Positions 10,300 to 18,685 of a stretch of 64,000 bases of DNA are shown here, one piece after another. The DNA is from Roseivirga sp. BDSF3-8. GTDB lineage: Bacteria; Bacteroidota; Bacteroidia; Cytophagales; Cyclobacteriaceae. The translations under genes were made by a program, and so were the position numbers. The DNA is taken from the NCBI RefSeq assembly GCF_041449215.1, contig NZ_JBGNFV010000001.1, positions 3,055,001-3,119,000 on the forward strand, given 5' to 3'. The notes under the pieces were generated by a model. It made no database searches and was not told the origin of the DNA. It saw only the letters and a program-made list of their open reading frames with translations. Numbering within the stretch: position 1 is the stretch's first letter; the number at the start of each line of letters is the position of its first letter.

Positions 10300-11111
10300 T
10301 GAAACTATTCAAATCTATATTTATATCATTTGTACTATTCTTCATCTGTCAGTACTCATATGGACAACCTGATTGCTGGATAGATAGACTAATAAAGAAT
10401 ACTGATGAAACTACCGAGAAAGGATTAGAATTATCTATTGCCATTAAACATGACGAAGGTTTATTAGATGCTCATGAAGTTCTATACGAAACAGGCCTCC
10501 CAAATTTATCAGGGGACCTACCTAGCTTAGAAAAAGTAAGTGATTATATTAAGAACAATCCAGAAATTCCCCTAGCTCAAATTGCTGATGATATAACTGT
10601 CAAAGGATGGGGAAAATGGATATACGATATCAATGCTACATATATAAGATACTCAACACGTATCGACAATTATATCGTTTTATTAGAACGTGAAAACTTA
10701 TTTGGGGATCAAGCCCTAACTTTTTTAGACGCTCAATATCGAACTGTTCAATCAAACAGAAGTATAACTTTATATCGGACTTTTGGTGGAGATGCTAAAG
10801 TTGGTGGTAGCTTTGTAACAACAACTAAAAATGCTACTAGGAATGAATTAGCCTTACTAGAGGAATGGAATAACTCAATGAGGTTTGAAGCTAAAATTGA
10901 AGTTCCCAGCGGGACTAAAATGAATATAGGTAAAGTAGGTCCCCAAGAGAGTGAGAAAACAGGATTGATTTTGAAGGGTGGAGAGGATCAAATAATCTTG
11001 CCTTTCCAGTGGGATACTAATTGGGTAATAGAAATAATAGATAAAGAAACTGGGAAGGTTTATAATTCGGTAGAAGAGTTTTCTGAAGAGTTTAAAGATC
11101 TTGCTAAATAA
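10296..11111 (+). CDS. Secreted protein with putative ADP-ribosyltransferase/TNT-like toxin domain
   Basis: 271 residues with its own signal peptide (FISFVLFFICQYSYGQ). The C-terminal half has LYRTFGGDAKVGGSFVTT at about residues 159-176 and GGEDQIILP at 228-236. An early arginine, a GG-S/F strand and a late GG-x-x-Q motif recall ART-fold toxins and the NAD-hydrolysing TNT domain; this is motif reading, not a search result. It is AT-rich and uses different codons from the GC-rich gene upstream, which it overlaps by ATGA, suggesting a recently acquired toxin module. The 94-residue protein convergent with it (11104-11388) is a possible immunity partner. Confidence 0.55.
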   Translation: MMKLFKSIFISFVLFFICQYSYGQPDCWIDRLIKNTDETTEKGLELSIAIKHDEGLLDAHEVLYETGLPNLSGDLPSLEKVSDYIKNNPEIPLAQIADDITVKGWGKWIYDINATYIRYSTRIDNYIVLLERENLFGDQALTFLDAQYRTVQSNRSITLYRTFGGDAKVGGSFVTTTKNATRNELALLEEWNNSMRFEAKIEVPSGTKMNIGKVGPQESEKTGLILKGGEDQIILPFQWDTNWVIEIIDKETGKVYNSVEEFSEEFKDLAK

Positions 11112-11388
11112 TGTTTATTTTATTATAAATTTTGTCCATAAGTATTAAAATTTTTTGCCCTAGTTCTTTATCAGCTGGAGGGGCTTCCATGAAAATGCGT
11201 ATTGTATTGGAAATCTCAGTTTTTGCCGCAGGTATATTGTCGCTATTTATCAGCTTAAGGGCTATTTGATAGTGTTCTTTTATTTTTGCGTATGCTGAAA
11301 ATCTTTCAACTTTTAACAGTTGATCTAACTTATTGATCAAATCTTTAATTTCTACAGTTATTTCATTCATGGTAATTCTTTTTAACAC
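11104..11388 (-). CDS. Small helical protein convergent with the ART-like gene
   Basis: 94 residues, AT-rich, no signal peptide, predicted mostly helical (KDLINKLDQLLKVERFSAYAKI). Not recognised. It overlaps the 3' end of the ART-like gene by 8 bases on the opposite strand. An internal ATG at 11370 gives an 88-residue protein starting MNEITVEIKDL and may be the true start. Cytoplasmic location and AT-rich composition like the toxin module would fit an immunity protein, but the convergent orientation is unusual for a toxin-immunity pair. Confidence 0.5.
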   Translation of the reverse strand: MLKRITMNEITVEIKDLINKLDQLLKVERFSAYAKIKEHYQIALKLINSDNIPAAKTEISNTIRIFMEAPPADKELGQKILILMDKIYNKINII

Positions 11389-11491
11389 TCTAAAAGTAAA
11401 TCAAAATTTGGGGTTGTGCTAACGTAGTTTGAAAAGTTGAAAGACTACAAATAGGCCATTTTTCTGGCTTTGCCTTGTCCACCTGACTGTT

Positions 11492-11873
11492 TTGAGTCAG
11501 TGTCCCCAGGAACTACGATTTAAGGCAGACCTGGACGAGTCGACCCCGCATGGTAAGGAGCTGGCAGTTGCACTGGCAGAGAACTCCGGCGCTATGGGAG
11601 GCTGGAGGCTTTTAGACGATGCCTCTTGCCACTTTTTATCCGAACTAATAAAGACTTTCTCAGCAAAGCGGATGAATGGATGAAGAGTGGCCTGGATAGA
11701 GAAAAACTGATTGCCACACTGAAAGGTAGCGACAACCCGGAAAGCCTGTCAAATGGGAAATTTCTACAGAATTAGGAGCTAAAGGACTAAGGCAAGTGTT
11801 TGAGAACTCAGATAATGATCTTATAAAAGCAATAGAAGTAGTTTATGTGCCACAAGTAACAATTATTCCATAA
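11492..11873 (+). pseudogene. Orphan C-terminal tip of a polymorphic toxin, broken over three frames
   Basis: Three consecutive coding-like fragments occupy successive frames: FKADLDESTPHGKELAVALA to RLLDDA (about 11,507-11,640), NKDFLSKADEWMKSGLD to SLSNG (11,647-11,755) and VKWEISTELGAKGLRQVFEN to VTIIP (11,748-11,873). The first resembles LARLDMDLSDELIEAL in the upstream toxin-like locus, so this looks like a displaced alternative tip of the same protein family. Its TAA directly abuts the ATG of the immunity-type gene (TAAATG), the usual toxin-immunity arrangement. At least two indels make it non-functional as read. Confidence 0.7.
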
Positions 11874-12620
11874 ATGGCTAAAAGCATTTTTATAATTCGT
11901 TCAAAATTTCAAGGTGAAAAAAAAAGTATCCGAGAGGTGTCCGAATTTATAGTAAGTATCATCAAACAGTTGTCTCTTTTTGATGATACTTTTTCTAATC
12001 CAATTCATGCTAAACAAGGGTTTAAGGACGAAAAATTAGACATTAATCATCCAGACATAATTGAAAAGCTTTCTGAGTTAGTGCTAGAGACTAATAGATC
12101 AGATATAAAACAGCATGAAAAAGAAGAGAACCCAACAGTCAATTTTTCCAGAGATTTTGGCTTTAGGTTATTATTCAACTATGAAGTTAATGGCAAGAAA
12201 AATTTTTCATTGACAGCTGAACTTGGGGGGACTAATTACCAAGGTGTAAGATTAGAATATTTTAATAGGGAATTTGAGTGTTCTCAAGATTGGTATGAAT
12301 CAGTTTTAAAATGCTTAGTAAATGAATCTAATGCATCTTATGCAGGAATAACAGTAACTTTATCTACGTTTTTAGATTTACTACGCCCTTTAAAAGTAAA
12401 TCAACCTTTTGGTTGGCTTACCTATTTTTCCAATGATAATGAAATACAAATCCCTGACGACTTAGAAGGGGTTGAATATGAGCATACGGAGAAAGGTAAG
12501 TATATTATTCTAACAAGAGAAGATTTTACAGTTAGTAAAGAAGCTTATGAGGTTCAGCGAGATAAGCTGTTAGCAATCATGAAAGAAGTAAAAGAGAGAG
12601 TGCCTGAGTACTCATTATGA
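11874..12620 (+). CDS. Putative polymorphic-toxin immunity protein (Imm52-like)
   Basis: 248 residues, cytoplasmic, AT-rich. It begins immediately after the stop of the broken toxin tip, so it was probably co-transcribed with it as the cognate immunity gene. Overall layout (an N-terminal helix, a long beta-rich middle, PFGWLTYFSNDNEIQIPDDL at about residues 180-199 and a terminal region ending in a helical segment) resembles the Imm52-type immunity family as I remember it; the family call is tentative. With the toxin tip degraded, it would be an orphan immunity gene retained against kin toxins. Confidence 0.55.
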   Translation: MAKSIFIIRSKFQGEKKSIREVSEFIVSIIKQLSLFDDTFSNPIHAKQGFKDEKLDINHPDIIEKLSELVLETNRSDIKQHEKEENPTVNFSRDFGFRLLFNYEVNGKKNFSLTAELGGTNYQGVRLEYFNREFECSQDWYESVLKCLVNESNASYAGITVTLSTFLDLLRPLKVNQPFGWLTYFSNDNEIQIPDDLEGVEYEHTEKGKYIILTREDFTVSKEAYEVQRDKLLAIMKEVKERVPEYSL

Positions 12621-12626
12621 CATTTA

Positions 12627-12654
12627 AAAGCCTGATCGAGAGATCGGGCTTTTT
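12627..12654 (+). terminator. Terminator after the immunity-type gene
   Basis: Stem AAAAGCCTGATC / GATCGGGCTTTT with a T run directly after it, 6 bases downstream of the stop codon. Confidence 0.8.
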
Positions 12655-12780
12655 ACTTTGAATACGCCCTACTAGTTTTAAAATCTCTCAGGTAGGCATC
12701 CATCACATTAAAGAGTTCTGTTTTTTTATCATCAGGCAGCTTGCAAGGGAGTATGACACAAAGTGTGTCAAAGGCATTCA

Positions 12781-12965
12781 GATGCCAGCCTTTTGGCTAA
12801 ATTTGAAGCCGAGCCGGGTTGGTTGAGGCGTGGAAGCGGTTAGATGATATAGGTACGGATGTCATTCCAGATGCCTTACGAAAAGACCCGAATTTCCTGA
12901 GCAAATTTGATGTAGCCAAAAACAACAATCCCTTAGACTTAGCCCCAGTCATCACATCCGTATAA
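12781..12965 (+). pseudogene. Second displaced toxin fragment
   Basis: Two coding-like pieces: DASLLAKFEAEPGWL from 12781, then after a one-base shift EAWKRLDDIGTDVIPDALRK to NNNPLDLAP and a stop at 12963-12965. The pattern (LLAKFEAEPG..EAWKRLDD) is like the pre-tip segment of Bacteroidota polymorphic toxins and parallels the RLLDDA fragment at 11.6 kb. No start codon. It overlaps the 3' end of the minus-strand lipoprotein gene, so it seems to be debris at the edge of the toxin locus. Confidence 0.55.
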
Positions 12966-13493
12966 AGTACTTTCCAGTTTTAGGCTTCCGGAGGCATCCA
13001 TCAGGTAAACATACCGCAGGCCAGACGTGTAGTAGCCCCCTTTAATCCAAAGCACCACTTGGACCCTGCCTTGCACTGAACACTTGTTTGAAAACCTGAG
13101 AAAATATGTTTCTGAAGTACGTCGGGGAGTGGCAGTACGGGCCAATGTGAGGCGCGGGTCAAGGGTCACCAAATTCATCGTAAGCATAGGAGAGGAGCAT
13201 GGCCCTATCTGCTCAGAATCCTCTCCTGACTGGTAAGGTGTCAGGGATACCATGATCCTTTTTTCCGCATCATATGTCAGGCCCGAGCACTCGAACTCCA
13301 GCACTCCTTCTTTCCATACCTCTTTCATAAAGTGATTCAATGCAGCTTCCTCCATGCTGAGGAGCTTATTATCTCCACAGCCAAGTAATAGCGGTACGGA
13401 TAAGATAGCCATAATATAGTTGGTTCCTGGCATACCCAAAAATAGGGCTATCCATCCGATGCTCCTTTTTAAAAGGCAGTTTCTTTTTCCCAA
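12939..13493 (-). CDS. Hypothetical lipoprotein
   Basis: Up to 184 residues; not recognised. SVPLLLGCGDNK contains a lipobox, predicting a lipid-anchored protein. The long start at 13493 gives a basic n-region (KRNCLLKR) but an unusually long signal; the ATG at 13412 (MAILSVPLLLGC) gives a short signal without positive charge. The mature part has several cysteines (ECSG, GPCSS, NKCS, GCDDWG) that could form disulfides. Its 3' end runs into the toxin debris. Confidence 0.65.
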   Translation of the reverse strand: MGKRNCLLKRSIGWIALFLGMPGTNYIMAILSVPLLLGCGDNKLLSMEEAALNHFMKEVWKEGVLEFECSGLTYDAEKRIMVSLTPYQSGEDSEQIGPCSSPMLTMNLVTLDPRLTLARTATPRRTSETYFLRFSNKCSVQGRVQVVLWIKGGYYTSGLRYVYLMDASGSLKLESTLYGCDDWG

Positions 13494-13599
13494 ATAGGCA
13501 TCTTATTCATAGTGAGAAGTATTTTTAATTGCTGATAACCAAATGAAAATCAGATAGTTGATAAGTTGTATTTTTTATACTTCTAACCGATTTTTTCAA

Positions 13600-14508
13600 A
13601 TGAGTAAAGGAAAGATAAAGAACCAATTTGATATACAGGATCCACGTGAGCAGTACCCTAAGCCCCCCTTCCCTAAGCAGCCCCAGCCACGCCCCGGGCT
13701 AACGCATGAGATGGACCCGAAACCTGACCATGGGGAGGAAAGCTACCAGGGCACCGGTCGGCTCAAAGGACGTAAGGCCCTCGTGACAGGGGGTGACTCC
13801 GGCATTGGACGCGCCACCGCCATCGCCTATGCGCGGGAAGGGGCTGACGTAGCTATCAACTACCTCCCCGAGGAAGAAGAAAACGGAAAGCAGGTAATCA
13901 AACTCATCGAAGAGGCCGGACAAAAGGCCGTAGCCATTCCTGGCGACGTGTCGAAAGAGGCATTTTGCAAAGAAATGGTAGACAAGGCCGCCTCCGAATT
14001 GGGTGGGTTGGATATACTCGTTTCCAACTCCGGCCGGCAGACCGCGGTGGATGATATTGCCGAGCTAACTACTGAACAGTATGAAAATACGTTTAAGGTA
14101 AATGCCTTTGCCCAGTTCTGGATATGCAAGGCCGCCCTTCCGCACATGAAGCCGGGGGCGTCCATCATTATTACCTCATCCATACAGGCCTTTAATCCCT
14201 CGCCTAATCTGCTGGACTATGCCCAGACCAAGGCCTGTAACGTAGCCTTTACCAAGGCCCTCAGTAAGCAGGTGATGAATAAAGGCATTCGCGTGAATTC
14301 CGTAGCTCCGGGCCCCTTCTGGACACCGCTACAGCCATCCGGCGGCCAGCCCCAGGAGAAGATAGAAGAGTTCGGCTCTACTACTCCCTACGGGCGTCCC
14401 GGACAGCCTGCCGAGATTGCTCCTGCCTATGTTATGCTCGCCTCACAGGAGGCCAGCTACATGACAGGCGAAGTGGTAGGCGTGACCGGAGGTAAGATGC
14501 CTTACTAA
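13600..14508 (+). CDS. SDR family oxidoreductase (YghA/stress-protein-39 type)
   Basis: Short-chain dehydrogenase/reductase, 302 residues from the ATG at 13600 ([11 protein letters not shown]; an upstream in-frame ATG at 13558 adds an unlikely leader). It carries the Pro-rich N-terminal extension ([16 protein letters not shown]) typical of the YghA/GsiB-neighbour SDR group, then [10 protein letters not shown] (dinucleotide binding), the SSI serine and YAQTK (catalytic Tyr-x-x-x-Lys), and [11 protein letters not shown]. Substrate unknown; members are often general-stress proteins. It stands alone with a strong terminator. Confidence 0.9.
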   Translation: MSKGKIKNQFDIQDPREQYPKPPFPKQPQPRPGLTHEMDPKPDHGEESYQGTGRLKGRKALVTGGDSGIGRATAIAYAREGADVAINYLPEEEENGKQVIKLIEEAGQKAVAIPGDVSKEAFCKEMVDKAASELGGLDILVSNSGRQTAVDDIAELTTEQYENTFKVNAFAQFWICKAALPHMKPGASIIITSSIQAFNPSPNLLDYAQTKACNVAFTKALSKQVMNKGIRVNSVAPGPFWTPLQPSGGQPQEKIEEFGSTTPYGRPGQPAEIAPAYVMLASQEASYMTGEVVGVTGGKMPY

Positions 14509-14537
14509 TTAGGCGTTTATCAAAGAAATATGTCAGA

Positions 14538-14573
14538 GAAGAGGCTGCCTCAAAAGGCAGCCTCTTTCTTTTT
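14538..14573. terminator. Hairpin terminator at the edge of a repeat element
   Basis: AAGAGGCTGCCT / AGGCAGCCTCTT with a four-base loop and T-rich tail. It ends the SDR transcript and also forms one end of the dispersed element at 14541-14748. Confidence 0.85.
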
Positions 14574-14748
14574 GTTCAAAATATAATTTTGCATCCCTAG
14601 TAACTACCGCGAGGTTGTACCGGGCCGCGTTCGGCCGGGCCGCGTTCGGCCGGGTCGCGTCCGACTTCGCTATGCAGAGTGTTTGAAGTGATTCTCCAAA
14701 TATTATTTGGTATGAAAAAAGGCCTCTCTACTTTTGAGACAGCCTCTT
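14541..14748 (-). repeat. Dispersed ~210-bp element, copy 1 (family A 15-mers)
   Basis: Read on the minus strand it starts GAGGCTGTCTCAAAAG, contains CTGCATAGCGAAGTCGG, about three 15-base units related to GACCCGGTCAGGCGC (here with CGGCCGAACGCGGCC variants), then GGTACAACCTCGCGGTAGTT, and ends in a GAGGCTGCCT hairpin. The same order and flanks occur at 34100-34322 in the other orientation. The ends match the terminal repeats of the IS1182-family element at 34.3 kb, suggesting a non-autonomous (MITE-like) relative. Confidence 0.8.
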
Positions 14749-14812
14749 GTTATTTCAGTACACTTGTGCTACTCAAAAATATGGATGACGGAGAGTTTGA
14801 CACTCTGATGCA

Positions 14813-16927
14813 TTATAAACTCACCCACACCAGCACCAGCAGGATCACCACCAGCGCTGTGATCAGGTATGTCTGGATATTGCCGCTCTGGTAGGTGCGC
14901 AGGTGCTTGCCGGTGCGGCTGGCTACCCACGCAGCGCCCCGGACAGTACCATCTATAAAGGTACGGTCTACCCAGTGAGAAATGTGGGCCAATACCACCT
15001 GGGCTACCGCAAAGCGGTCCACCCAGCGGTTGATGATCACCCGGTCCGTAAAGTCGCTCACCATCGCCAGCGCGTGCGTACCTTTAATCAAAGTAAGTTT
15101 ATACGCCCTGTCCAGGTACCAGTTATTCAGCCCCAGGCCGGCAAAGAAGCCCTCCTGCTCCTTCTGGCGGTGGTAGTCCTCTTCAAATGAGGAGCCCGGG
15201 CGGTACTTCCTCCAGGCGATGAACAGGCCTGTAAAGGCAAGCAAAGCCGAGATAAGGGCCACGACTGTATGCAACTGGAAGTTAAAGAAACCCGAGGCAG
15301 GCCCATGGTAGGCACCGCTGGGTTGGCTCTCGCCAACCGGTATAGTAAGCCCCGTCATCAGCCAGCTACGGCCACTATCGATAGGATTCAGGCTAAACAC
15401 ATAGAAGCCACTCAGTAAGGCCAGCAGAAGAATAGGGCCTGTCACTGTCAGCGGATTTTCATTTATGTATCCGCGCGCTACAGACAGTGCCTCGCGGGTA
15501 CGGGGCAGGCGTAGCTCCCCGAAGAACACCAGCAACCACTGCTTGCCCATATACAGCGCCGTAAGCAGCGCAGAGGCAAAGCCCAGTACAGGCACCAGCC
15601 AGCTAAGCGCTATTCCCGCCTCACTTTCACGAATGGCCCAGCCCGTGGCCCCCGTTAGCAAGGCATCTTTAGATAAAAAGCCTGAGAATAGTGGAAGGCC
15701 CGCCAGTGCTGCAGCCGATACCGTATAGGCAATAAACGTAAGCGGCAGTTTTTTACGTAAGCCACCCATCAGGCGCATATCCTGCGCATTGTAGCGGCTA
15801 AGGCCGTGGCCAGCATGTTCCATATCATGTTCCATACGGTGCAGGGCATGTATCACCGCTCCTGCACAAAGGAAAAGGCAGGCCTTGAAAAAAGCATGCG
15901 TGGTGAGGTGAAACATGGCCGCCTCGTAGGCTCCCACTCCTATGCCCATTACCATATAGCCCAGCTGCGATACCGTAGAGTAGGCCAGTACTTTCTTAAT
16001 GTCATTCTGATAAAGAGCCGCCACGGCTCCCATTATTGCCGTGAGCGCCCCGGTAAAAGCGATGATGGTAAGTACCGGCGGGGTAAGGATAAACGATACC
16101 TTGAAGAGCAGATACACTCCGGCCGCTACCATAGTAGCCGCGTGGATCAGGGCCGATACAGGCGTGGGGCCCTGCATGGCGTCCGGCAGCCAGGTAAAGA
16201 GCGGAAACTGGGCACTTTTGCCGATAGCACCGCAAAACAGGCCAAAGCCGGCAAAAGAAACGGCTAAGGGAACCCATTTCTCTGCCCCTATTTGAGTAGT
16301 CAGCACATCCAGTTCCAGCGTGCCGTATTGCGCCCATAGGAGCATAAGTCCCGCCAGGAAACCCAGGTCACCCACCCGGTTCATGATAAAGGCTTTCTTA
16401 GAAGCCGCTGCCGCTGCCTTTTTCCGGTACCAGAAGCCTATAAGCAGGTAAGAGCTGAAGCCTACCAGCTCCCATCCGATGAAAAGCCATAGCAGGCTAT
16501 CGGCCAGTACTATGATCAGCATAGAGAAGGTAAAGAGCCCCAGCCAGGCAAAGTAGCGGCTTTTGCCCTTGTCGGCTGCCATGTAGCTAAGGCTGAAAAT
16601 ATGCACTAGTAGGGAAATGAACGTAACGATTACCAGCATAAGCGCCGCCGCGCGGTCTGCCAGCAGTCCGGCCCTCAGCGTGGTTTTACCCACTTGCAGC
16701 CACTGCACAGAAGTACCCATGACAGTATCCTGTAGCCAGACATTGTTAAAAACCACCAGCGCCAGCACAAAGGCCATGGCCTGAAAAGCCGTGCCTATTA
16801 ACCCGGAGGCGGTATTTTTTCTAAATACCAATAGTAAAAGAAAGGCCAGTAGCGGACAGGCCAGCAAAGCCAGTGCCGGTCCGGCACCCGCCTGTAAGGC
16901 AATGTCTGTAGGTATGTCCGTCTCCAT
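14813..16927 (-). CDS. nuoL: NADH-quinone oxidoreductase subunit L
   Basis: Large antiporter-like subunit of complex I with the lateral helix. ATG at 16927 chosen over an in-frame TTG at 16936. Diagnostic sequences: WELVGFSSYLLIGFW, KKAFIMNRVGDLGFLAG, and SAQFPLFTWLPDAMQGPTPV with SALIHAATMVAAGVYLL. About 704 residues, longer than E. coli NuoL (613). It lies on the strand opposite nuoM-nuoN and about 11 kb from them, next to a cytochrome c gene, so it is not in the usual nuoL-nuoM-nuoN order; either a second copy lies upstream of the window or the cluster has been split. Confidence 0.94.
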   Translation of the reverse strand: METDIPTDIALQAGAGPALALLACPLLAFLLLLVFRKNTASGLIGTAFQAMAFVLALVVFNNVWLQDTVMGTSVQWLQVGKTTLRAGLLADRAAALMLVIVTFISLLVHIFSLSYMAADKGKSRYFAWLGLFTFSMLIIVLADSLLWLFIGWELVGFSSYLLIGFWYRKKAAAAASKKAFIMNRVGDLGFLAGLMLLWAQYGTLELDVLTTQIGAEKWVPLAVSFAGFGLFCGAIGKSAQFPLFTWLPDAMQGPTPVSALIHAATMVAAGVYLLFKVSFILTPPVLTIIAFTGALTAIMGAVAALYQNDIKKVLAYSTVSQLGYMVMGIGVGAYEAAMFHLTTHAFFKACLFLCAGAVIHALHRMEHDMEHAGHGLSRYNAQDMRLMGGLRKKLPLTFIAYTVSAAALAGLPLFSGFLSKDALLTGATGWAIRESEAGIALSWLVPVLGFASALLTALYMGKQWLLVFFGELRLPRTREALSVARGYINENPLTVTGPILLLALLSGFYVFSLNPIDSGRSWLMTGLTIPVGESQPSGAYHGPASGFFNFQLHTVVALISALLAFTGLFIAWRKYRPGSSFEEDYHRQKEQEGFFAGLGLNNWYLDRAYKLTLIKGTHALAMVSDFTDRVIINRWVDRFAVAQVVLAHISHWVDRTFIDGTVRGAAWVASRTGKHLRTYQSGNIQTYLITALVVILLVLVWVSL

Positions 16928-16982
16928 AGCTGACAAATTTAATCAAAAAGGGGGGATTCGGAATGATAACCGGTATAAGGTA

Positions 16983-17474
16983 TTACTCTGCCGTTATTTC
17001 AGGTTCAGCCCGGGTCTCTATGACTTCCGGCACGTACGCCTCGCTGTAAGCCTCCAGGTAGTCGATTAGCTGCGTCAGTTGCTCATCTGTAAAGTCAAAG
17101 GCAGGCATCATCGTCCGGTTGTATTCCTCATAGAGGTTTACCGCATACTCATCGTCCGACTCAATCAGGGCCTGGCTATTGCGAATCCACGCCCGTAGGG
17201 AAAGAGAGTCCATCCTCTCGTGAACATCCACCAGCGCCGGGCCGACTACCTGTACCTTCATGTCGTGGCAAACTGTACAATTATTAATATAAATCTCGAA
17301 TCCCGGTAGCTTATCAGCCGGGTTTATAACAGGTGATCAATATGGGGCTATTGTTCCCCAACCAAACTCTGGCGGTAGCTTCGGAACGATCCATAAAGGG
17401 TAAGAAGCCATCAGGCCAAAAACACAAACCGCTGTAAGGCCGAGCAAGGTGCCGATACGTGAAAACACATTCAT
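16983..17474 (-). pseudogene. c-type cytochrome interrupted by an in-frame TGA
   Basis: From the ATG at 17474 the frame reads MNVFSRIGTLLGL, a membrane segment, PKLPPEFGWGTIAPY, then TGA at 17337-17339, then without any frame change SPVINPADKLPGF, INNCTVCHDMKV (CxxCH haem site), TMMPAF (axial Met candidate) and a C-terminal helix. Trp would fit at the stop (TGG to TGA), between Tyr and Ser. So this is a single-domain, membrane-anchored cytochrome c of about 163 residues inactivated by one nonsense change, or a sequencing error. The part after the stop lacks a start ahead of CxxCH. It sits just upstream of nuoL on the same strand and may have been co-transcribed with it. Confidence 0.8.
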
Positions 17475-17676
17475 GAATCCTCAAGGTACAAAAAAATGGT
17501 CTTGTGTCTTTTCTGTCTCACCTCCAATTTTCAAGCCTTTGCAAAAGGTGTTTTTGTTCTGATAATGCAATAAAAGGCCTTGGCAGTCAGAGAGTTAGTT
17601 TAAACACTATAGTGTGTAATCTGTTGGTTATTAAGTAGTTAAATAGATTTTTCTAACTAAATCATTTTTTTGACTA

Positions 17677-18540
17677 ATGGATAACAGACTTAAAGATAAA
17701 GTAGCAATAGTAACCGGCGGAGCCACAGGAATAGGCGAAGCCATCAGTAAAAAATTTGCCCTACATGGAGCTTCCGTAGTAGTCGCTGGCTATGGGGAAG
17801 ACCCCGTAGATGCGGTAGTGGAAGAGATAAAAGGAAAAGGTGGCAAGGCCGTAGCCTTTAAAGGCGACCTCAGCGATGAGGAAAATGCCCGCCATTGCAT
17901 TTCGCACTGTATCCAAACCTATGGCAAGCTTAACATACTCATTAATAATGCCGGGGTATTTCCCGATATGGATACCCTCGAGAATTACGATATCGAGGTA
18001 TTCGACTATATGATCCGCAATAACCTCCGCAGTGCCTTCCTTATGATCCGCTATGCCCTGCCCGAACTGCAGAAGACCAAAGGAAACATTGTATCCGCAG
18101 GATCAGAAGCCGGAAAGATAGGTATTGCCCAAAACGCACCCTACGGCGGTACTAAAGGGTTTATGCACGCTTTTATGCGCGGCATAGCCAATGAACAGGC
18201 AAAACACGGCATCAGGGCAAACTGTGTATGCCCCGGCCCTATAGATACCGCCTGGACGCACAAAGAGCAGGGGCCTATGGATGAACAGATGGAAAAGACC
18301 GTAAAAGGCGCGACCGTTATGGGACGTCGCGGCTCTACAGAGGAAATAGCCAATGCCTACCTCTTCCTGGCCAGTGACGAGGCCAGCTACATCACCGGCT
18401 CACTGCTATCCGTGGATGGGGGCATTACCATCTCCAAAGGCATGATAGGCGAGCAAGTGCCCGATGAACTCAGAAAAGAACCGGCAGGCGAACTGGAGCT
18501 TAAGCATGAGTACCAGGGAGCTACCGATATGACAAGATAA
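17677..18540 (+). CDS. SDR family oxidoreductase (FabG-like)
   Basis: 287-residue short-chain dehydrogenase/reductase. TGGATGIGEA (NAD(P) binding), NNAGVF, the serine in SAGSE, YGGTK (catalytic Tyr and Lys) and YITGSLLSVDGG are all present, so it should be active. Compared with classical 245-250 residue members it has a C-terminal tail of about 30 charged residues. Substrate not predictable. Monocistronic, ended by a strong terminator; AT-rich upstream region of about 200 bp. Confidence 0.92.
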   Translation: MDNRLKDKVAIVTGGATGIGEAISKKFALHGASVVVAGYGEDPVDAVVEEIKGKGGKAVAFKGDLSDEENARHCISHCIQTYGKLNILINNAGVFPDMDTLENYDIEVFDYMIRNNLRSAFLMIRYALPELQKTKGNIVSAGSEAGKIGIAQNAPYGGTKGFMHAFMRGIANEQAKHGIRANCVCPGPIDTAWTHKEQGPMDEQMEKTVKGATVMGRRGSTEEIANAYLFLASDEASYITGSLLSVDGGITISKGMIGEQVPDELRKEPAGELELKHEYQGATDMTR

Positions 18541-18563
18541 TTAATAAGGTTAGCGGATTTTAG

Positions 18564-18596
18564 AAAAAGGACTGCCAGTTTTGGCAGTCCTTTTTT
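18564..18596 (+). terminator. Terminator after the SDR gene
   Basis: Fourteen-base stem AAAAAGGACTGCCA / TGGCAGTCCTTTTT with a four-base loop and a T run. Confidence 0.9.
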
Positions 18597-18628
18597 ATTG
18601 AATTATTTTAAATTAAAGTCTAATTAAA

Positions 18629-18660
18629 TTTGATTATTTGGTATGTGATTCACATCTTAG
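18629..18660 (+). promoter_or_regulatory. Candidate Bacteroidota promoter of lanthipeptide precursor 1
   Basis: TTTG (18629-18632), 20 bases, then CATCTTAG (18653-18660), close to the Bacteroidota TTTG-N19-TAnnTTTG pattern, 25 bases before the ATG. The -7 element and following GG match those before the second precursor (33147-33154), which strengthens the call. Confidence 0.5.
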
Positions 18661-18685
18661 GTTTTTATCCTAACCATCATTTAAA

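Noticed and set aside
14679-14894. 71-codon frame over the end of nuoL
   Set aside because: Runs through the repeat element and antisense to nuoL; no coding character.
17337-17339. Selenocysteine at the TGA in the cytochrome c gene
   Set aside because: No hairpin resembling a bacterial SECIS was evident just after it, and the site is not next to a catalytic residue; Trp fits better.
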